Part shown: piece after piece, positions 40,201 to 52,267 of the stretch | Layout of the letters: each line of letters begins with the position of its first letter | Position numbering within the stretch: position 1 is the first letter of the stretch | Assembly (NCBI GenBank): GCA_014706295.1 | Contig: JACSVZ010000002.1 | Span: 136,758,682 to 136,822,681, forward strand | DNA from: Lycocorax pyrrhopterus obiensis | Lineage: Eukaryota > Chordata > Aves > Passeriformes > Paradisaeidae | Direction of reading: 5' to 3' | Length of the DNA: 64,000 nucleotides | Made by a program: the position numbers and the translations under genes | Notes under the pieces: generated by a model | Told to the model about the DNA's origin: nothing | Seen by the model: the letters and a program-made list of their open reading frames with translations, nothing else | Database searches by the model: none

Positions 40201-40350
40201 TAATACAATGATTATAACTGATGTTTCTTCATTTGAATTCAGACACATATCAAGATGGAGTAGCATCACAACTTTATTTTTATGTGAGTTTATGACCAGC
40301 AAGCTAGAGGTCCCAGTCAGCTTCTCTGCACTGAGACATCACTTTGTGGT
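37256..40350. other. CSMD3: AT-rich intronic DNA, no gene seen
   Basis: Contains opposing open frames of 110 and 113 codons around 38725-39209; neither has a domain I know, and the minus-strand one has no ATG start. Confidence 0.6.
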
Positions 40351-40369
40351 GGGGAGGGTGGGATAGGGG
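40351..40369 (+). other. G-quadruplex motif with short loops
   Basis: GGGGAGGGTGGGATAGGGG has four G runs with loops of 1, 1 and 3 bases, one of the most stable classes. More G runs follow (GGTGG, GGGG). It is on the CSMD3 template strand, about 0.5 kb from the CpG cluster at 40889-41162. Confidence 0.85.
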
Positions 40370-40888
40370 TGGCAAGGGGTTGCTGAATCCTTGATGTCTG
40401 AGTTTCTTACACTACCTACTGGAGGGATTCACAATGTGATTCACATTTTAACATACAAATTATTTTTTTAAATTATATGTGGGACCAATAGAGGAATGAA
40501 GATTAAATTTTGCCATCATACTGTTTTACCCTAGCTTTACATTCAAGGTAAAGCCTGTTTTAGTCTCTAGAAATTAAATAAATCATAATTTCTGCCTGAT
40601 GGCACATGGAAAATCTATCCTAAAACAATAAAGAGTAAAAAAGGCTATGAATAGAGCACAATGCATATGATGTATATTGGAAAAATAAAAAAAGGTCCTT
40701 TCCAGAAAGATGCAGTATAACTGAAGGACAGATTTTTGCAAGGGACTAGATAGTTTGCATAACATTTACACAAGCCAGCTTAAATTTTGTGAATGTATAG
40801 AGGGTATACTTGATACAGAGCCGCATTCACATTTAGTAATATTATTATAGAAATAACATTTGGAAATGTAAGATGTTTTGCATCACCG

Positions 40889-41162
40889 TCGCTTCGCATT
40901 TGAATGCTTTTAAGCATTTGCTGCTTGAAAGGCGAAGTGTAGCTGCTGTGCAGGAGGGCCCGGGGCCAGCTGTGCTGGCGGAGAGGCGAGGAGCCGCACT
41001 CGCCAGTAACTGACACGCTCCATCTGGTGGCTCCCGGCTGCACGGCACAGACGCGGAACCGCGCCGGCTCTCAGGGAAGGGCGCTCCCACTTCCCTCTGC
41101 ACACCTACCCCGAGCAGCGCCATCAGTAATATTTGTCGCAAGCACACTCTCTGCGACGACAT
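40889..41162. promoter_or_regulatory. Isolated CpG cluster, candidate alternative promoter or first exon
   Basis: By hand count about 23 CpG dinucleotides occur in some 275 bases, close to the number expected from base composition, while the surrounding tens of kilobases are strongly CpG-poor. This is what an unmethylated CpG island looks like. On the minus strand, the same sense as CSMD3, a 105-codon ATG frame (41162-40845) begins MSSQRVCLRQILLMALLGVG, which has a signal-peptide-like hydrophobic stretch. A GTAGGT donor-like site lies inside it at 41110-41105. In that frame the donor is phase 0, which does not match the phase needed by the CSMD3 exon; a second frame from ATG at about 41190 would match. 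No TATA box or strong Kozak context is evident. A GC-rich repeat is an alternative explanation. Confidence 0.5.
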
Positions 41163-44142
41163 CTGTGACTTCTACCACCCATAGGATCATATATTAGCCA
41201 AATTATGCACGCTTTACTATTCATAATTGGCAAATCTTCAAGTGTTCCAGAAGTTGGAATATTATGGATTTCTGTGTTACAGAATTACTGAAATGCCGAA
41301 AAATCTGAATCAGTCATGTGGAAATGTTAAAAGGGTCCAAAATACAGAATTATTTTTTGTTCCCCCTCTGTCCAACTCCTATGACAGTATCTTTCCTGCT
41401 CAGAATTTAATAAATTTTTATGGCTATAAATCTTCAATGACTCACACTGTGTAATACAAATTGTTTGGGAGCAGATGTGTTCCTTGTAGCCTTCTACCAA
41501 TAAGAGCCCACATCTCATTTCTTCTCTGTTATATCTGCTAAGAAAAATAATGTTATTGAAGGACCTCAAACCCAGCTCTGAGAATAAATAGATTTGGTAA
41601 CAATAAAGAGATGCATTAGTCAGCAAAGCAAAAATCTGCATCGTTACATCAAAGGTCAAAATATCTCCAGACAGAAGTTTCCATGTGTAGATTTGAGTTC
41701 TGGGCAAGTGCAGATGACGAACTTTCATGTCATGTAGCAAGGGACAAGAGGGAAAGAGCATTTCTGAGGGAGGAAGCTGCTAAATACCTGAAAAGGATAT
41801 TGTTACTGCATACTTGCAAACATCACTATCTATCTGTACTGGATTCTTGCCTTAATTTTACAGAAAGATTCTGAGAAATATGCCTGTGCAATTTCAAGTA
41901 GAATCCTATAACAAGTCACTATTTTAGTAGTTCATAATAGCAAACACATCAGTGTTTTTCTTCTGATTTTGTCTTTGAAGACAGAGCACCATGAACTTAA
42001 TTCAAATATTTGAATTGAAAAACAGTTGAGGAAAATTGTGTGCAGCTATCCTGTGTTACATATTACTTTCTCTAGTATATTTTTAAAACTGAAAATGAAA
42101 CTTTATCTGGAAATGCACATACAGGTTTCAAAACTGCTCTGACACTATAGGTTCTTTAATTTGCAAGCTTAGATATGTTAAAATAATATAAAGTAAGCTG
42201 TCAAACTTATTTACTTATATACAGCAAATGCTAGAAAATAATAAACAAGGATTGTATGAAAAGGGGGCTCAGTATGGTTCTGTAATTCTCCTTTTCATAA
42301 TCATGTTGAGTAGTCCCACTGAAATCATTGCAGGTTTGACTTTACATGGGCAAACTGAAAATACTTCAAGGTTTTTAAGAACAATTCATATTTCTTACAT
42401 ATACTTGAAAAATAAATTTAAGAGAAAAATCAAAAGGAAAACAAAAGTTGTATTTTACTCCTTCTTTCTACTTGAAATATTACTGACAGATGGCAGAAAA
42501 ATACTATATTATTTTCACAATTATTCTAGTCATTAAATGCTAGAAAATGTGAGTAGTTAGTTTTACAATACATACTACATGTATACTTAACTACATGCCA
42601 AGTACATACTTCTGTCTGTGCTTTCATAAAATTCTCAGCAATTGCAGAAGTGGAGAGAAAGCGTAAGTATGAAAAGTTAAGAAAGGCAGGAATAAGGTAA
42701 GTGCTATAAGCAGAAACAAGGATTAGAAAAGGAGAGCACTGAGTATAGGAGAAAATTTCTATGACTAAAAGAACTTAGTAGCAAGTAAATCACTGAGGTT
42801 TCTTTAAGGTTTACTCTCAGTTATTTTTCCATCATTTTTTATACTATGTTGTGGTCTTAAATAAATTTTTATGACTCTGCATCCCATTTACATAAATAGA
42901 TTATTAAAAATAAATCTTTCCCTCAGGTTTACATATTTAAATTGTTAGTTCCACAAAGCACAAGATAAGTATTTTTTCATGTCTTTCATTTCCTTCAGTA
43001 CTGTTTGGGAAAAAGGTACTACTGCCAAATATCAAAGGTCACTGCTGCTAAATTATCTGATACTAGGAAAGGTACTATTGTAAACCCTAAAAAATCCACA
43101 ACCATAAACATGTATGTAACTTAATTTTTATGGATAAATTTTTGTGACCTCAACTTTCATATTAAAAATTCAATAGTCTTCAAGACTGACACTAAAATAA
43201 AAAGAAATCTTAACTTCTATTTAATGTGAACCAAGGTGTGAATTTATTTACCACCAGAAATATATATATTATGTTTTGGTCAGAAGAGATTCCTGTCATT
43301 AGACAGTAGTAAAACTAATACACAGCAAGTCATTTGGGACAATCTATTGTCACATATTCACATATTGGAAGCTCTTAGTTATAGAATTTTTTTTTGTTAT
43401 GTGGTAAGTCATATTGGCAATAACCAAAAAAGATCAATTGGTTAGCTTTACCAAACATTTTAAGATTTAAAATAGCATAGCTAGTGTTATATTCAGTGTC
43501 ATAGGTGAATATTAACTGTACTTTACGTTTTCAAACATGTGAAATTATTTAGTAATGTTAGTTTAGTTTATTCAGTGAATTTTATGAAAACAGAAGGTTC
43601 CAGTCTTGTGTTTCTTTCCGAAATGAAAGCGGGTTCTGAAATCACAGTATTTACTTCAAAATAATTTGTGAATGGCAATGATAATGTATTTGGCAAAATG
43701 TCCTTCTCTTAGTTAGCTTTTTATGTATGTTATTTAATATAGTTCTTTAAAAATATATAACATCATTATGTGGGCAAGAATGTTACTAATGTGTTGCACT
43801 CCACCTATTTAGCAGTTAATGTAACGCATCCCAGGCTTTGTTTATCTGTGTAAGAATGCCTTGGGGTCCTTGCACCTCAGGGCACTTGTAGTGCTTGGCA
43901 CTACTTTTGCTTACAGGCATGGAAAGTAATTTTCTTATACTGGGATATGAGAACCTTAATTGTGCCTGCTCAGCAGCAGTTCAAAACCTGTCATTTTCAG
44001 CCACGGTGATACCATTCCCAGTTGGGCCAGCCTTTGGATGACAGGAGTCATAACAAATTGGCCACCTCTTGAATTGCATGCCACTCCTCTTAAGCAAAGA
44101 TCAGGCATGAACATTCAGAATTAGTATTTTTTTAAATCTGAT

Positions 44143-44188
44143 AGTAAAACAATATGAAAAGTAAAAAGTAGTAAAACATTATGAAAAG
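44143..44188. repeat. 19 bp direct duplication
   Basis: AGTAAAACAATATGAAAAG at 44143-44161 is repeated at 44170-44188 with one mismatch, a 27 bp period. It looks like a local slippage or double-strand-break repair product. Confidence 0.8.
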
Positions 44189-45595
44189 ATTAGAAAAAAG
44201 CCTGCATGTGAAATGGCAGAGACAATTTCACCATTGACATACATTGACATATCTGTGCCTCAGATAGAGAAACTCTTCTACAAGTATCAGCTATCAAAAC
44301 TGTAAACATGGCTTCACCAAAAAATATCCATGCTAGATTAGTTAATACAGTTTACAGGGGAGGAAATGAATCACATAGTCTTCAAATCTAAAAATAATTA
44401 CAATGTTTGTATTTTAAGTCGTCTCATTTTTCACACTACTTCACAGTATGCAACCTTTCATGAGTTCATACAAGTTCAAAAGCACTGTACTGCCAGCCTC
44501 CATCGGAACTGTAAGTCTTAGTGCTCCTGAAAAGTCAGCCCCTGGGACCTTGGATCAGTTACTGACAAAAACAACTATTGATTCCCTTAAAAGTTTGTTT
44601 TAAGTGACTTATCATTAAGGACTCTGGATCACAGGAAATGTATGGGAATTTTAGTCACCTAAATCCAGACTTCTGATCCTGAAAATCCTCACTCAACTTA
44701 ACACAGGAGGTGTCTACATTTCATCGACAAATTAATTTATCACTTCAAGCTCTTTAGAGACTTAAAAAGGCAATCTTATCCTATGATGATTTCCAATCTA
44801 AATAGTGTGCCAGTTTGTCCTAATTATTTCTCTGTGGAGCCATACTTGTTTTCTGTTCATATCTGGGAGTAATTTGTTGCAAAGCTTTGTTGCTTCGTGT
44901 TGTTAAGGGGCTTTATAATCTTCTAAAGGAACAGTTATAGACGTGTGAAATGTTATTGGGATTCATATGTTTTCTTTGTAAAGAAATGAAAATAACTTGT
45001 AAAGTCCCACTTCTACTTTGCAAAGTATGAAAATCCTGAAACTAAAATATTAGAAATGTTAAGAATTCTAAGTGCTGACTACATAGTGACCAGTGTTATC
45101 TGCCCCAAATGCAACCATTTCACTGTCATCTTTAAGTGTCAATCCTTCTTTCCAACCCTTTCATTATTCTATGCATATCATGCATCTCTTACTGCTCCAC
45201 TACACAACAAAAGATCCATTGATGCAGAAAAATACAAAAAATTAGTGGTTTTCTATCATTGACAAAAATTAATTGTAGCGCCATTTTGCTAACGGACAGT
45301 AAAGTATGTTATTTTCCTTTCATATTTTTCTCCCATCTGAAGCTTTATCCTCTGAAAGTACAAGGAAGAATAAAAAGCTTTTTTAAAAAGTTGTATTAAT
45401 ATTCCTGTTTAAATGTCCTCGTCTTGGTGGAACCTGAAAAGCTATGTATGTTTATCCAGTACTGTCTACAAATAGTTCTTTCTTTTAAACACAAAAGGTT
45501 AGAGACTAAAAGATCTGGGGTTGCAATCCCTGAAATACTTCTTCTTCTGTCCTGGGAGTCTGACAGTCAGCAGAGATGAGCTGCTGCCCGCATCC

Positions 45596-45608
45596 GTTGC
45601 TATGCAAC
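45596..45608. promoter_or_regulatory. X-box-like palindrome (possible RFX site)
   Basis: GTTGC-TAT-GCAAC is a perfect 5 bp inverted repeat in a small GC-rich island with several CpGs. It resembles the RFX-family X-box (GTTGCC..GGCAAC) but is one base shorter than the ideal site, so this is a weak call. Confidence 0.25.
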
Positions 45609-47309
45609 CCCTGTGGCATCCCACGAGCTCAAATGTCTCTGTCCTGTACTCCATGCACAAAATGGGGAGAAGAGCTGTCAGCTTTGGGAGTTTTATCAGT
45701 ATTTTCAGCTTACTATTCAGTCAAGAGAATTTGTATAGAAAGATCCAGAAAACTGAAACTAAAGACAGACAGAAGCTCTAACCATGGGTAACATGTTCTT
45801 AAAAACAATCTCTATCAGTAGTTTATATGAATAGCCAAATAGCAGTTTTTTCACTTGAATCCTTACTGGGTTCTTTAATGACTTTTAACAAGATTTGGAC
45901 GTATATTTTTTTCTGAACATCCTGTAAAATCTACATTTCTAACAATATTCCCATCAGAGGAAAAGAAGCTGAGCTGAAAATAAGAACATAAGAGCAAAAT
46001 AAGATAGGAAAACAAGGAAAAGGAAAATAGGAGCTTTTCATTTGTTGCTTCTGCACCCCAATCTCAATTTCATTGACTGTTAAATTTCTAATTAAAACAG
46101 AAATGAAGCATACTTCTTCTATTAAAAAAAAGGTGCAGAATTATGAACTAAAAGCTTTTTTTCTTTCTATTATGCCTGGGGTAGTGTACTTGCAGGGGTA
46201 ATCCTTTATTCCTGCTTCTTTTGGTGTTTTTACACATAATTTTACAAGCAGCTTAACTTTATAGTAATGTATGCAGTTTCTAAGGTACTTCAGTTCACCT
46301 GCATTCATAATGATAATATAACCTACTTGGAAACAAAATATTTTATAGGAAATTATATGATACCATCTAATTTTATCAAGAACTGGCACCAAAGTTAGTA
46401 ACTCTGTGTGTAGTTAAACCCGAGTGTTTTATGGCAACACAACCCAAATGATAATGGAGAAATTTAGTTTTATGCCCATATTATACATAAAACTTACCAA
46501 AAAAAAATCTTAAATTAACTTGAAATGTATAACATTAGCACTCAAGAAAAATGTTTTTTACTTAACTTTGTGTTACCTTACTCATGAGAGCATAATACAT
46601 TAAGCCTCAAATCTAGCAGTCTCTATAATCACTAATTGTGCAATATCTGCCAACACACCTTGCTTTAGTTTTCTCCTCCATCAAAAAAGCTTTCATACTG
46701 AAATATTCCACTGAAAGACGATGCACTGAGTGAGGCCAGTCAGAAGCAGGTTTGGTTCATAAAAGTTTATAAGGTTTTTAAAACAACGGCTGCATTAACA
46801 GCAGCTGAGCTGCTAAGGGAGTAAAAGACAGACATGGATTTCACATGGTAAATACCAAAGGAATTTTTTTTTTTAAGTAGAGAAAAAGGAGCCATTTTAG
46901 AATTTTATCTACAAATTCAGTGTGAAATTCTGAGTGTTCCCAAATTGGAAATTTAAGTCATATATTCAGATCCTTACCTACATACTTGGAACAGTTTTAC
47001 TGAGGTCCTATTTACAATTCCAAAATTTGATCATTTGAAATTGAGTTCTAGGAAGATATTTCTCCTACATTCTTATTAAATGAAGTAAAACAGAAAATTA
47101 CCTAAGAGTTGTAGCTGTACTATGCTAATCTTTTTGTAGATTGTATCTTTCTGAATACACTGTTGTATAACAGATTAATTAAGTAACTTCACATTCATAT
47201 TAATTCACTCTATTATTTCCAATATATCCTAAGTAATTTAGTTTTTGTGGTGAATTACAGCATTTCAAAAGAGGTTTTACTAAGTATTGATTTTTGCATT
47301 TATTCTTCC

Positions 47310-47790
47310 TCGCATTTTGGTGTCACCTAGAAACTCCACAACCTTCTTCCATTCATAGATAAAGGTGGCAAATGAGACAGGCCCAAGACCCTTGTTATCA
47401 GCCTCTGCACAGTGTCCAACCCACTAACCACAGTTCTCGGAGTCCAGTCATCCAAACAGGTTTTACCCATCTGATTTTTCACCTATCCAGATCATAAGGT
47501 TTAATGTGGGTAAGAGTATTACAGGTTCTGCTAAAGTCAGCGTAAATAACATCCACTTCTCTCTCCCTATCTGCATACCCAGTCATTTTATCACAGAAGA
47601 AAATCAGATCAGTCAGGTGTAATTTACCCCTGGTAATCATGGCCCAGATTCGCTGCTGAGCTGCACATCATGTTTTGCCTCTTTGAAATTACCTTGGACT
47701 GACTGCTAGCAGTCCTGACCACCTCCTTTTTTCATCTTCCCCTCAAAAGTCTCTCAGATCATTTAAACCCAGAATTTGGTATATAGTTGC
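47310..47790 (-). mobile_element. Old, diverged CR1-type retrotransposon fragment
   Basis: The plus strand follows the complement of CR1 ORF2 with heavy divergence: TTTGGTGTCACCTAGAAACTC, ATAGATAAAGGTGGCAAATGAGACAGGCCCAAGACCC, GGAGTCCAGTCATCCAAACAGGTTTTACCC, TCTGCTAAAGTCAGCGTAAATAACATCCAC and GAAAATCAGATCAGTCAGGTG. These positions correspond to the reverse-transcriptase core. The frame is destroyed. It appears much older than the other CR1 copies here. Confidence 0.8.
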
Positions 47791-50700
47791 TGAATTTACA
47801 TTAATGTCACAGAAAATAATTATTATATGATGTTGCATCCCTTGCTGTCTGAACTACATCTGCACTGAAGGCTACAGCTATATACTCACATAAACATAAA
47901 TATACGTTTTTATAGAGAGAATTTTCCACAGCAAGAAAAGACTCCTTATTGCAAGCTCTGATATGATCACAATTTAAAAAATAAATTAAGAAACAACAAA
48001 TTGCAATTCCTCTAATATGATGTAAATACTGTATAACAATGCTTAATGCACTTATTTACAAGCTAGAATTGCAATGAGTTTTTTTCTTAACAATGTTCAG
48101 AGAAAGAAAAGAAACACATTTAATTAGTGTTATTATTTAGGAACTTATACAGAAATAGAGTTTTAAAAACAAAGTCAGCATTTGGGAGGAACTTTGTCCT
48201 ACACAGATGAGATTTAGGATATCTATTGTCTTGATCTCGAAGTGTACTGTACAAGTTTACAAGCGTACAAGTTTAAATCATTGTCCAAACAAATATTTAG
48301 ACATTCTATCGCAACAGATTTGAGTTCTACTTTTATCATTGCACTTTGTTTTTCTTCCACTGCTTGGACATTTTGTCCCCTTTTGATAGTGCTTCTTTTT
48401 ATGGGAAAATTAGAAAATGTTGTAAGTGAAATTTTATTATCACTCAGATCATCAGGTTGCAGAGGATGCTTCCTTCCTTTCCCCTTACGTGACTATTTTA
48501 AGGGACAAACAGGTACTTTTAAGTAAGGAAGATAAGCAGTTGACTAGATCCATTTCCTTGGCTTGTTGAAGACTTGTGCATTAAGGAACAAGGTTAAAGA
48601 AGGAAAAAATAAAGCTTTAGAAAATGTATTCTCATAGCTGTTACAAGTCCGTCTCCTATACTCTCAGGAGCAGAAAGATGATGTGCATAGAATAGATATG
48701 TCAGATTTACAGACTGATGAATTCAAAAGCAAATAAGAGAATCCATAACTTGTCTGACTGTACAGGTAAACTGTTCCTAAAGAAAATTATTATAATTTTA
48801 ACTTATTTGAAAGGAATTCCAGCAGTTCTGGTCAAAACCCTTGTGCAAGTTATAGGCAAGTCAGGGACAAGGCATTAAATGCCTCTCACCAGCTTACTTC
48901 CCCACTCTGATTATACTAAAACAAAGCCTTGCTATGAAGTAATTCATAACCACAGGTAAGAGTTTTGGTTCCTCCAGAAAGACTAAGATGCAGGTTGCTT
49001 AACCTGCATTTCCATGTCTTAAAATCACCAAACAAGTGATACCTGCTAGGCTGTAAAGTATTTGTTTACCTTTTTTATTATGGTCACTGCCTTAATAAAA
49101 TGCTTCTCTTATTAATTCACTGGATGAAATGGAGGAAGAGACAATGACAAGTTAGGTTTGATGCCTTTGTTACAAGTGGGCACAGCTGAAAACATACTTT
49201 TCATAAATCCTGTTCTCATACTCCTACCTTTATTTTTAGTCAAGTTCTTGACATTTAGTTCTAGACATTTTTGAGAATAAAGACTGGAGTTCCAGAACAG
49301 CTAATTTAAAAAATATTTAATTGTGTGTACAGTTCAAATGCTTATAACTAGCAATCACAAAAGGGTAGTAAAAGTGCTTAATGCAAATAAAAGATGTGGA
49401 TTCTCACTCTTATGCTTAATGGAACATTCAAGAGTACAATTAATACCATACTCACAACCAGATTTTTCAGAACCGTTTCCAAATTTCCTTTTAAATGTAT
49501 GTTCTTTAGACCTTATCTTTCTCCAAAATCATTATGTAGAAGTTTTCACAGAGCAGCATTCATGTTTCAAAAGCTTAGAATGTCAGCATTTCAGAGGTCA
49601 TTGTTCAAAGGAATAAATTAAATTACATATGTCAATAATGTCAAATATTATTTATAACCCTAGGTTTATACATATCTGATGTTACTGTAGGCAGTTAGAA
49701 GGTCAGTAAAATTTTTAAAGAATCAATATAATGATTAATAAATAAATTATTATTTTAAAATTGTGGAATCAAAAAATGGAAATTTTGGGAAGGCATGAAG
49801 AAAAAAAAGAAGTCTTTAAACAGATCACATAATGTATATATTAAAGCATATATTGAAGTATATGTGTCTCCATCCTAAAAATGTATGTTTCCACTTCTAC
49901 ATATTATTGTAACCTGATTCCCCAAACCACACAGTTTTCTTCTCTGCTGTCAAATTCGATTGTATAATGTCACATATTAAAACATTCTCTTCCTTTTTAT
50001 TAAGGTTATACTTGCTGAATGGAAAACCTCTGGGTTGAGGTAGATCAAATTCAGCTGTCACACAGTTCCCCATATTTTTCAATATGTAAAATGGGATATG
50101 TACACATGTATGCACATGCACATAGATTCCTTACTCAGACTTTGAGACTTAGTCGTCTCTGAATTGCTACTATAGTTCTCATTCAGAACACTCAGAATAC
50201 AGAGTTGCTTGCATGAGAATACTTTCTCTTTTTTTTGGTTCTCATGATACTATCTATCTTCAGAGATAGAAGAAAAAAATCTAAATTCAGTAATACCCAC
50301 AAAAATTTTGAAATGTGAGCTATAAAGGACAGGAGTTCCACTTTGAGTCTTGGAAACATGGGTAATGACAGCAGTACTCTGCTTCTGCTTCACTTGTAGG
50401 TTGCCTGTTCCTTCAGAATCCATTAAAAATCTCATAAAAATGTAGCATGCAAAAATCCATTTTCCTTGTTTCATCTGGAAATTGAGATTCAGGAATTTAT
50501 TCAGAGAAATAATCCTGAAGAATGGTCACCTGAGAAACCACCTGCTATTTCCTTCCTCCACATTGCCCAGCCACACAGCTTGGTCTCTCCTGTTGTGGTT
50601 TAGACAGGCTTCTAAGGAAGCTGCCACAGTCACTTTTGTAAAGAAGTATTCAGAAGATCTAGACTGTAACTCGATCTTTTCAGAAAGATTCACACAGGAT

Positions 50701-51010
50701 GTACACAGCCTTTAACACATATTGCATCTAATCACTTTGCAAAAACCAGCAACCTCTTATGCAAGTCCAACAGTGCATTCTCCATTATCTTGAAGATTGT
50801 GGGAATAAAAAATTTTGAATAATTTGGAACTTCTGAATGTCAAATAAGTTCTCAGAATTATTCAAAACAAGTACACTGGGGACTACCTGGAGGGACACAA
50901 AAGCACAGTATAATCATTAATAATTACCTAGCTATGTAGACACTATTATTGTATAGTCCTCAGACAGGAATATTAGCAAACTACTAAAACAACAACCTGA
51001 ACATGGAGCC
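47791..51010. other. CSMD3: AT-rich intronic DNA, no gene seen
   Basis: No recognisable transposon or exon. A short direct repeat of TACAAGTTTA occurs at about 48250-48272. Confidence 0.6.
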
Positions 51011-51522
51011 TGTCTTAGGTTACAATGGAAGATGTTACCAAAAGTATGTATTCTATCACCATCTGTTAAAACCAGGTGGAGAAATGTTCTTTATCTCTTC
51101 CATGACACATCCCGGATAACTCCCTCTGGTGGATATCTTCTGCTAACGGGCCATCTAGACTCACTGCATGACTCATAAAATTACATCATCCCATTGTGAG
51201 ATGCTCTGCCCAGGGGGAGGAACCAAGCATTCCCACCTGGATATTATCTGAGGTTTGGAACACCACAGGCAGCCCTACCTACTGTATTCCCAGAGGACAA
51301 GAGCTACCACTGAACCTTCCGGTGATGACCAGACCCTTCTACAGGATCACCACTTCAACAGAACCACTTCACCTGGACAGCTACCACCACCCTGACCAAC
51401 AGGGTGTCAGATTGTATCCTGACTCTGTCATTATTCTTGAACTATTGCATCTATATTAACTTTCCCATTAAATTATAATTCTGACTTGCGATCTCCCACT
51501 GATTTATTTTCAAACTAGTACA
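51011..51522 (+). mobile_element. Solo ERV LTR, 512 bp, with matching 4 bp flanks
   Basis: The element begins TGTCTTAGGTTACAATGG and ends CAAACTAGTACA, so it has the TG..CA ends of an LTR. The four bases before it (51007-51010) and after it (51523-51526) are both AGCC, a likely target-site duplication; four bases fits gammaretrovirus-like (class I) insertion. Inside are GATATTATCTGAGG, a weak TATA-like region, and CCCATTAAATTATAATTCTG, with ATTAAA as poly(A) signal near the end. No internal retroviral genes flank it, so it is a solo LTR left by recombination. It lies antisense to CSMD3. I recognise the sequence type from songbird genomes but cannot give a database name. Confidence 0.85.
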
Positions 51523-51889
51523 AGCCACATGGATGTACAAAGCATCTGATATGTGGCATCTGGTATCACTTACTGATATGAGATAACAATAGCTCTGATT
51601 CTCTCCTACTACTTTAATCATCTAGGTGATGTTATTCAATTTCTGAAACTAGATTATGATCAAGAATCTACACAAGAAAAGAAATAATAACAACAAAAAA
51701 TGAAGGAAAAGTAAACCATCTTGACTGAACTGAATTGAAGGAAATAAAAAGAAAGGAATGTTCTGATGCCATGATGATTTTTTGCCATTTTTTATATATA
51801 CCTTTCATTTAGGTCTTATGTATCCCCAGTGCTTTTAGCATGCATACTTGTAATCCCTTAAATCTGATAACTTAGTTTAGACCCAATAT
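51523..51889. other. CSMD3: Spacer between two LTRs
   Basis: AT-rich intronic sequence without recognisable content. The 5' end of the next LTR may reach into its right part. Confidence 0.55.
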
Positions 51890-52267
51890 TCTCTTACGCC
51901 AGGAGACCAAACATCCTGGAAGCCTCACAGCTGGAGGCCAGAAAGTCCTATGCTATCCTGAGAAACCAAGGTCTTCCCTAGAACATCCTGTAAAGTAAGA
52001 TAGGCCCATCCGGGGGGGAATTCCTCAGGATGGAAGGGGGTTCATTCGAGCCTCTCATTGGGGAATCTTTGATAGATATGCTAATTTGCAAGGCCTATAA
52101 ATTGTATTCATGATCTATTGCGAGTGTGCATTTCAGTGTGCATTTTGGCGCATTCCACCTGGACGTAGTGGTGCACCTTAAGGATCCTTAAATAAATACC
52201 AAGGCAAAACCCCCTTTTCCCTTAAACCGTATTTGGTTCTTAATTTTAAGACCAGGGAAAGGCAACA
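51890..52267 (+). mobile_element. ERV LTR, second family
   Basis: The right end GGGAAAGGCAACA is clear; the left end is uncertain (about 51850-51917). A TATA box (GCCTATAAATTG, 52096-52101) is followed 95 bases later by a poly(A) signal (AATAAA, 52191-52196), the normal spacing of an LTR R region. The U5-like end reads CTTAAACCGTATTTGG and then GTTCTTAATTTTAAGACC. No retroviral genes follow. It differs from the neighbouring LTR and is also antisense to CSMD3. Confidence 0.75.

Larger units (their letters stand above)
41163..47309. other. CSMD3: AT-rich intronic DNA, no gene seen
   Basis: Contains a short direct duplication (44143-44188), a GC-richer unassigned patch near 43850-44090 and an X-box-like palindrome at 45596-45608. 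Open frames of up to 144 codons (41327-41761, minus) have no recognised domain. Confidence 0.6.

Noticed and set aside
41105..41190. Confirmed CSMD3 first exon in the CpG cluster
   Set aside because: The obvious ATG frame has the wrong phase at the GTAGGT site, and the frame with the right phase lacks a signal-peptide-like sequence, so it stays only a candidate.
41327..41761. 144-codon minus-strand frame near the CpG cluster
   Set aside because: AT-rich, no domain, and it does not overlap the CpG cluster; length is plausible by chance.
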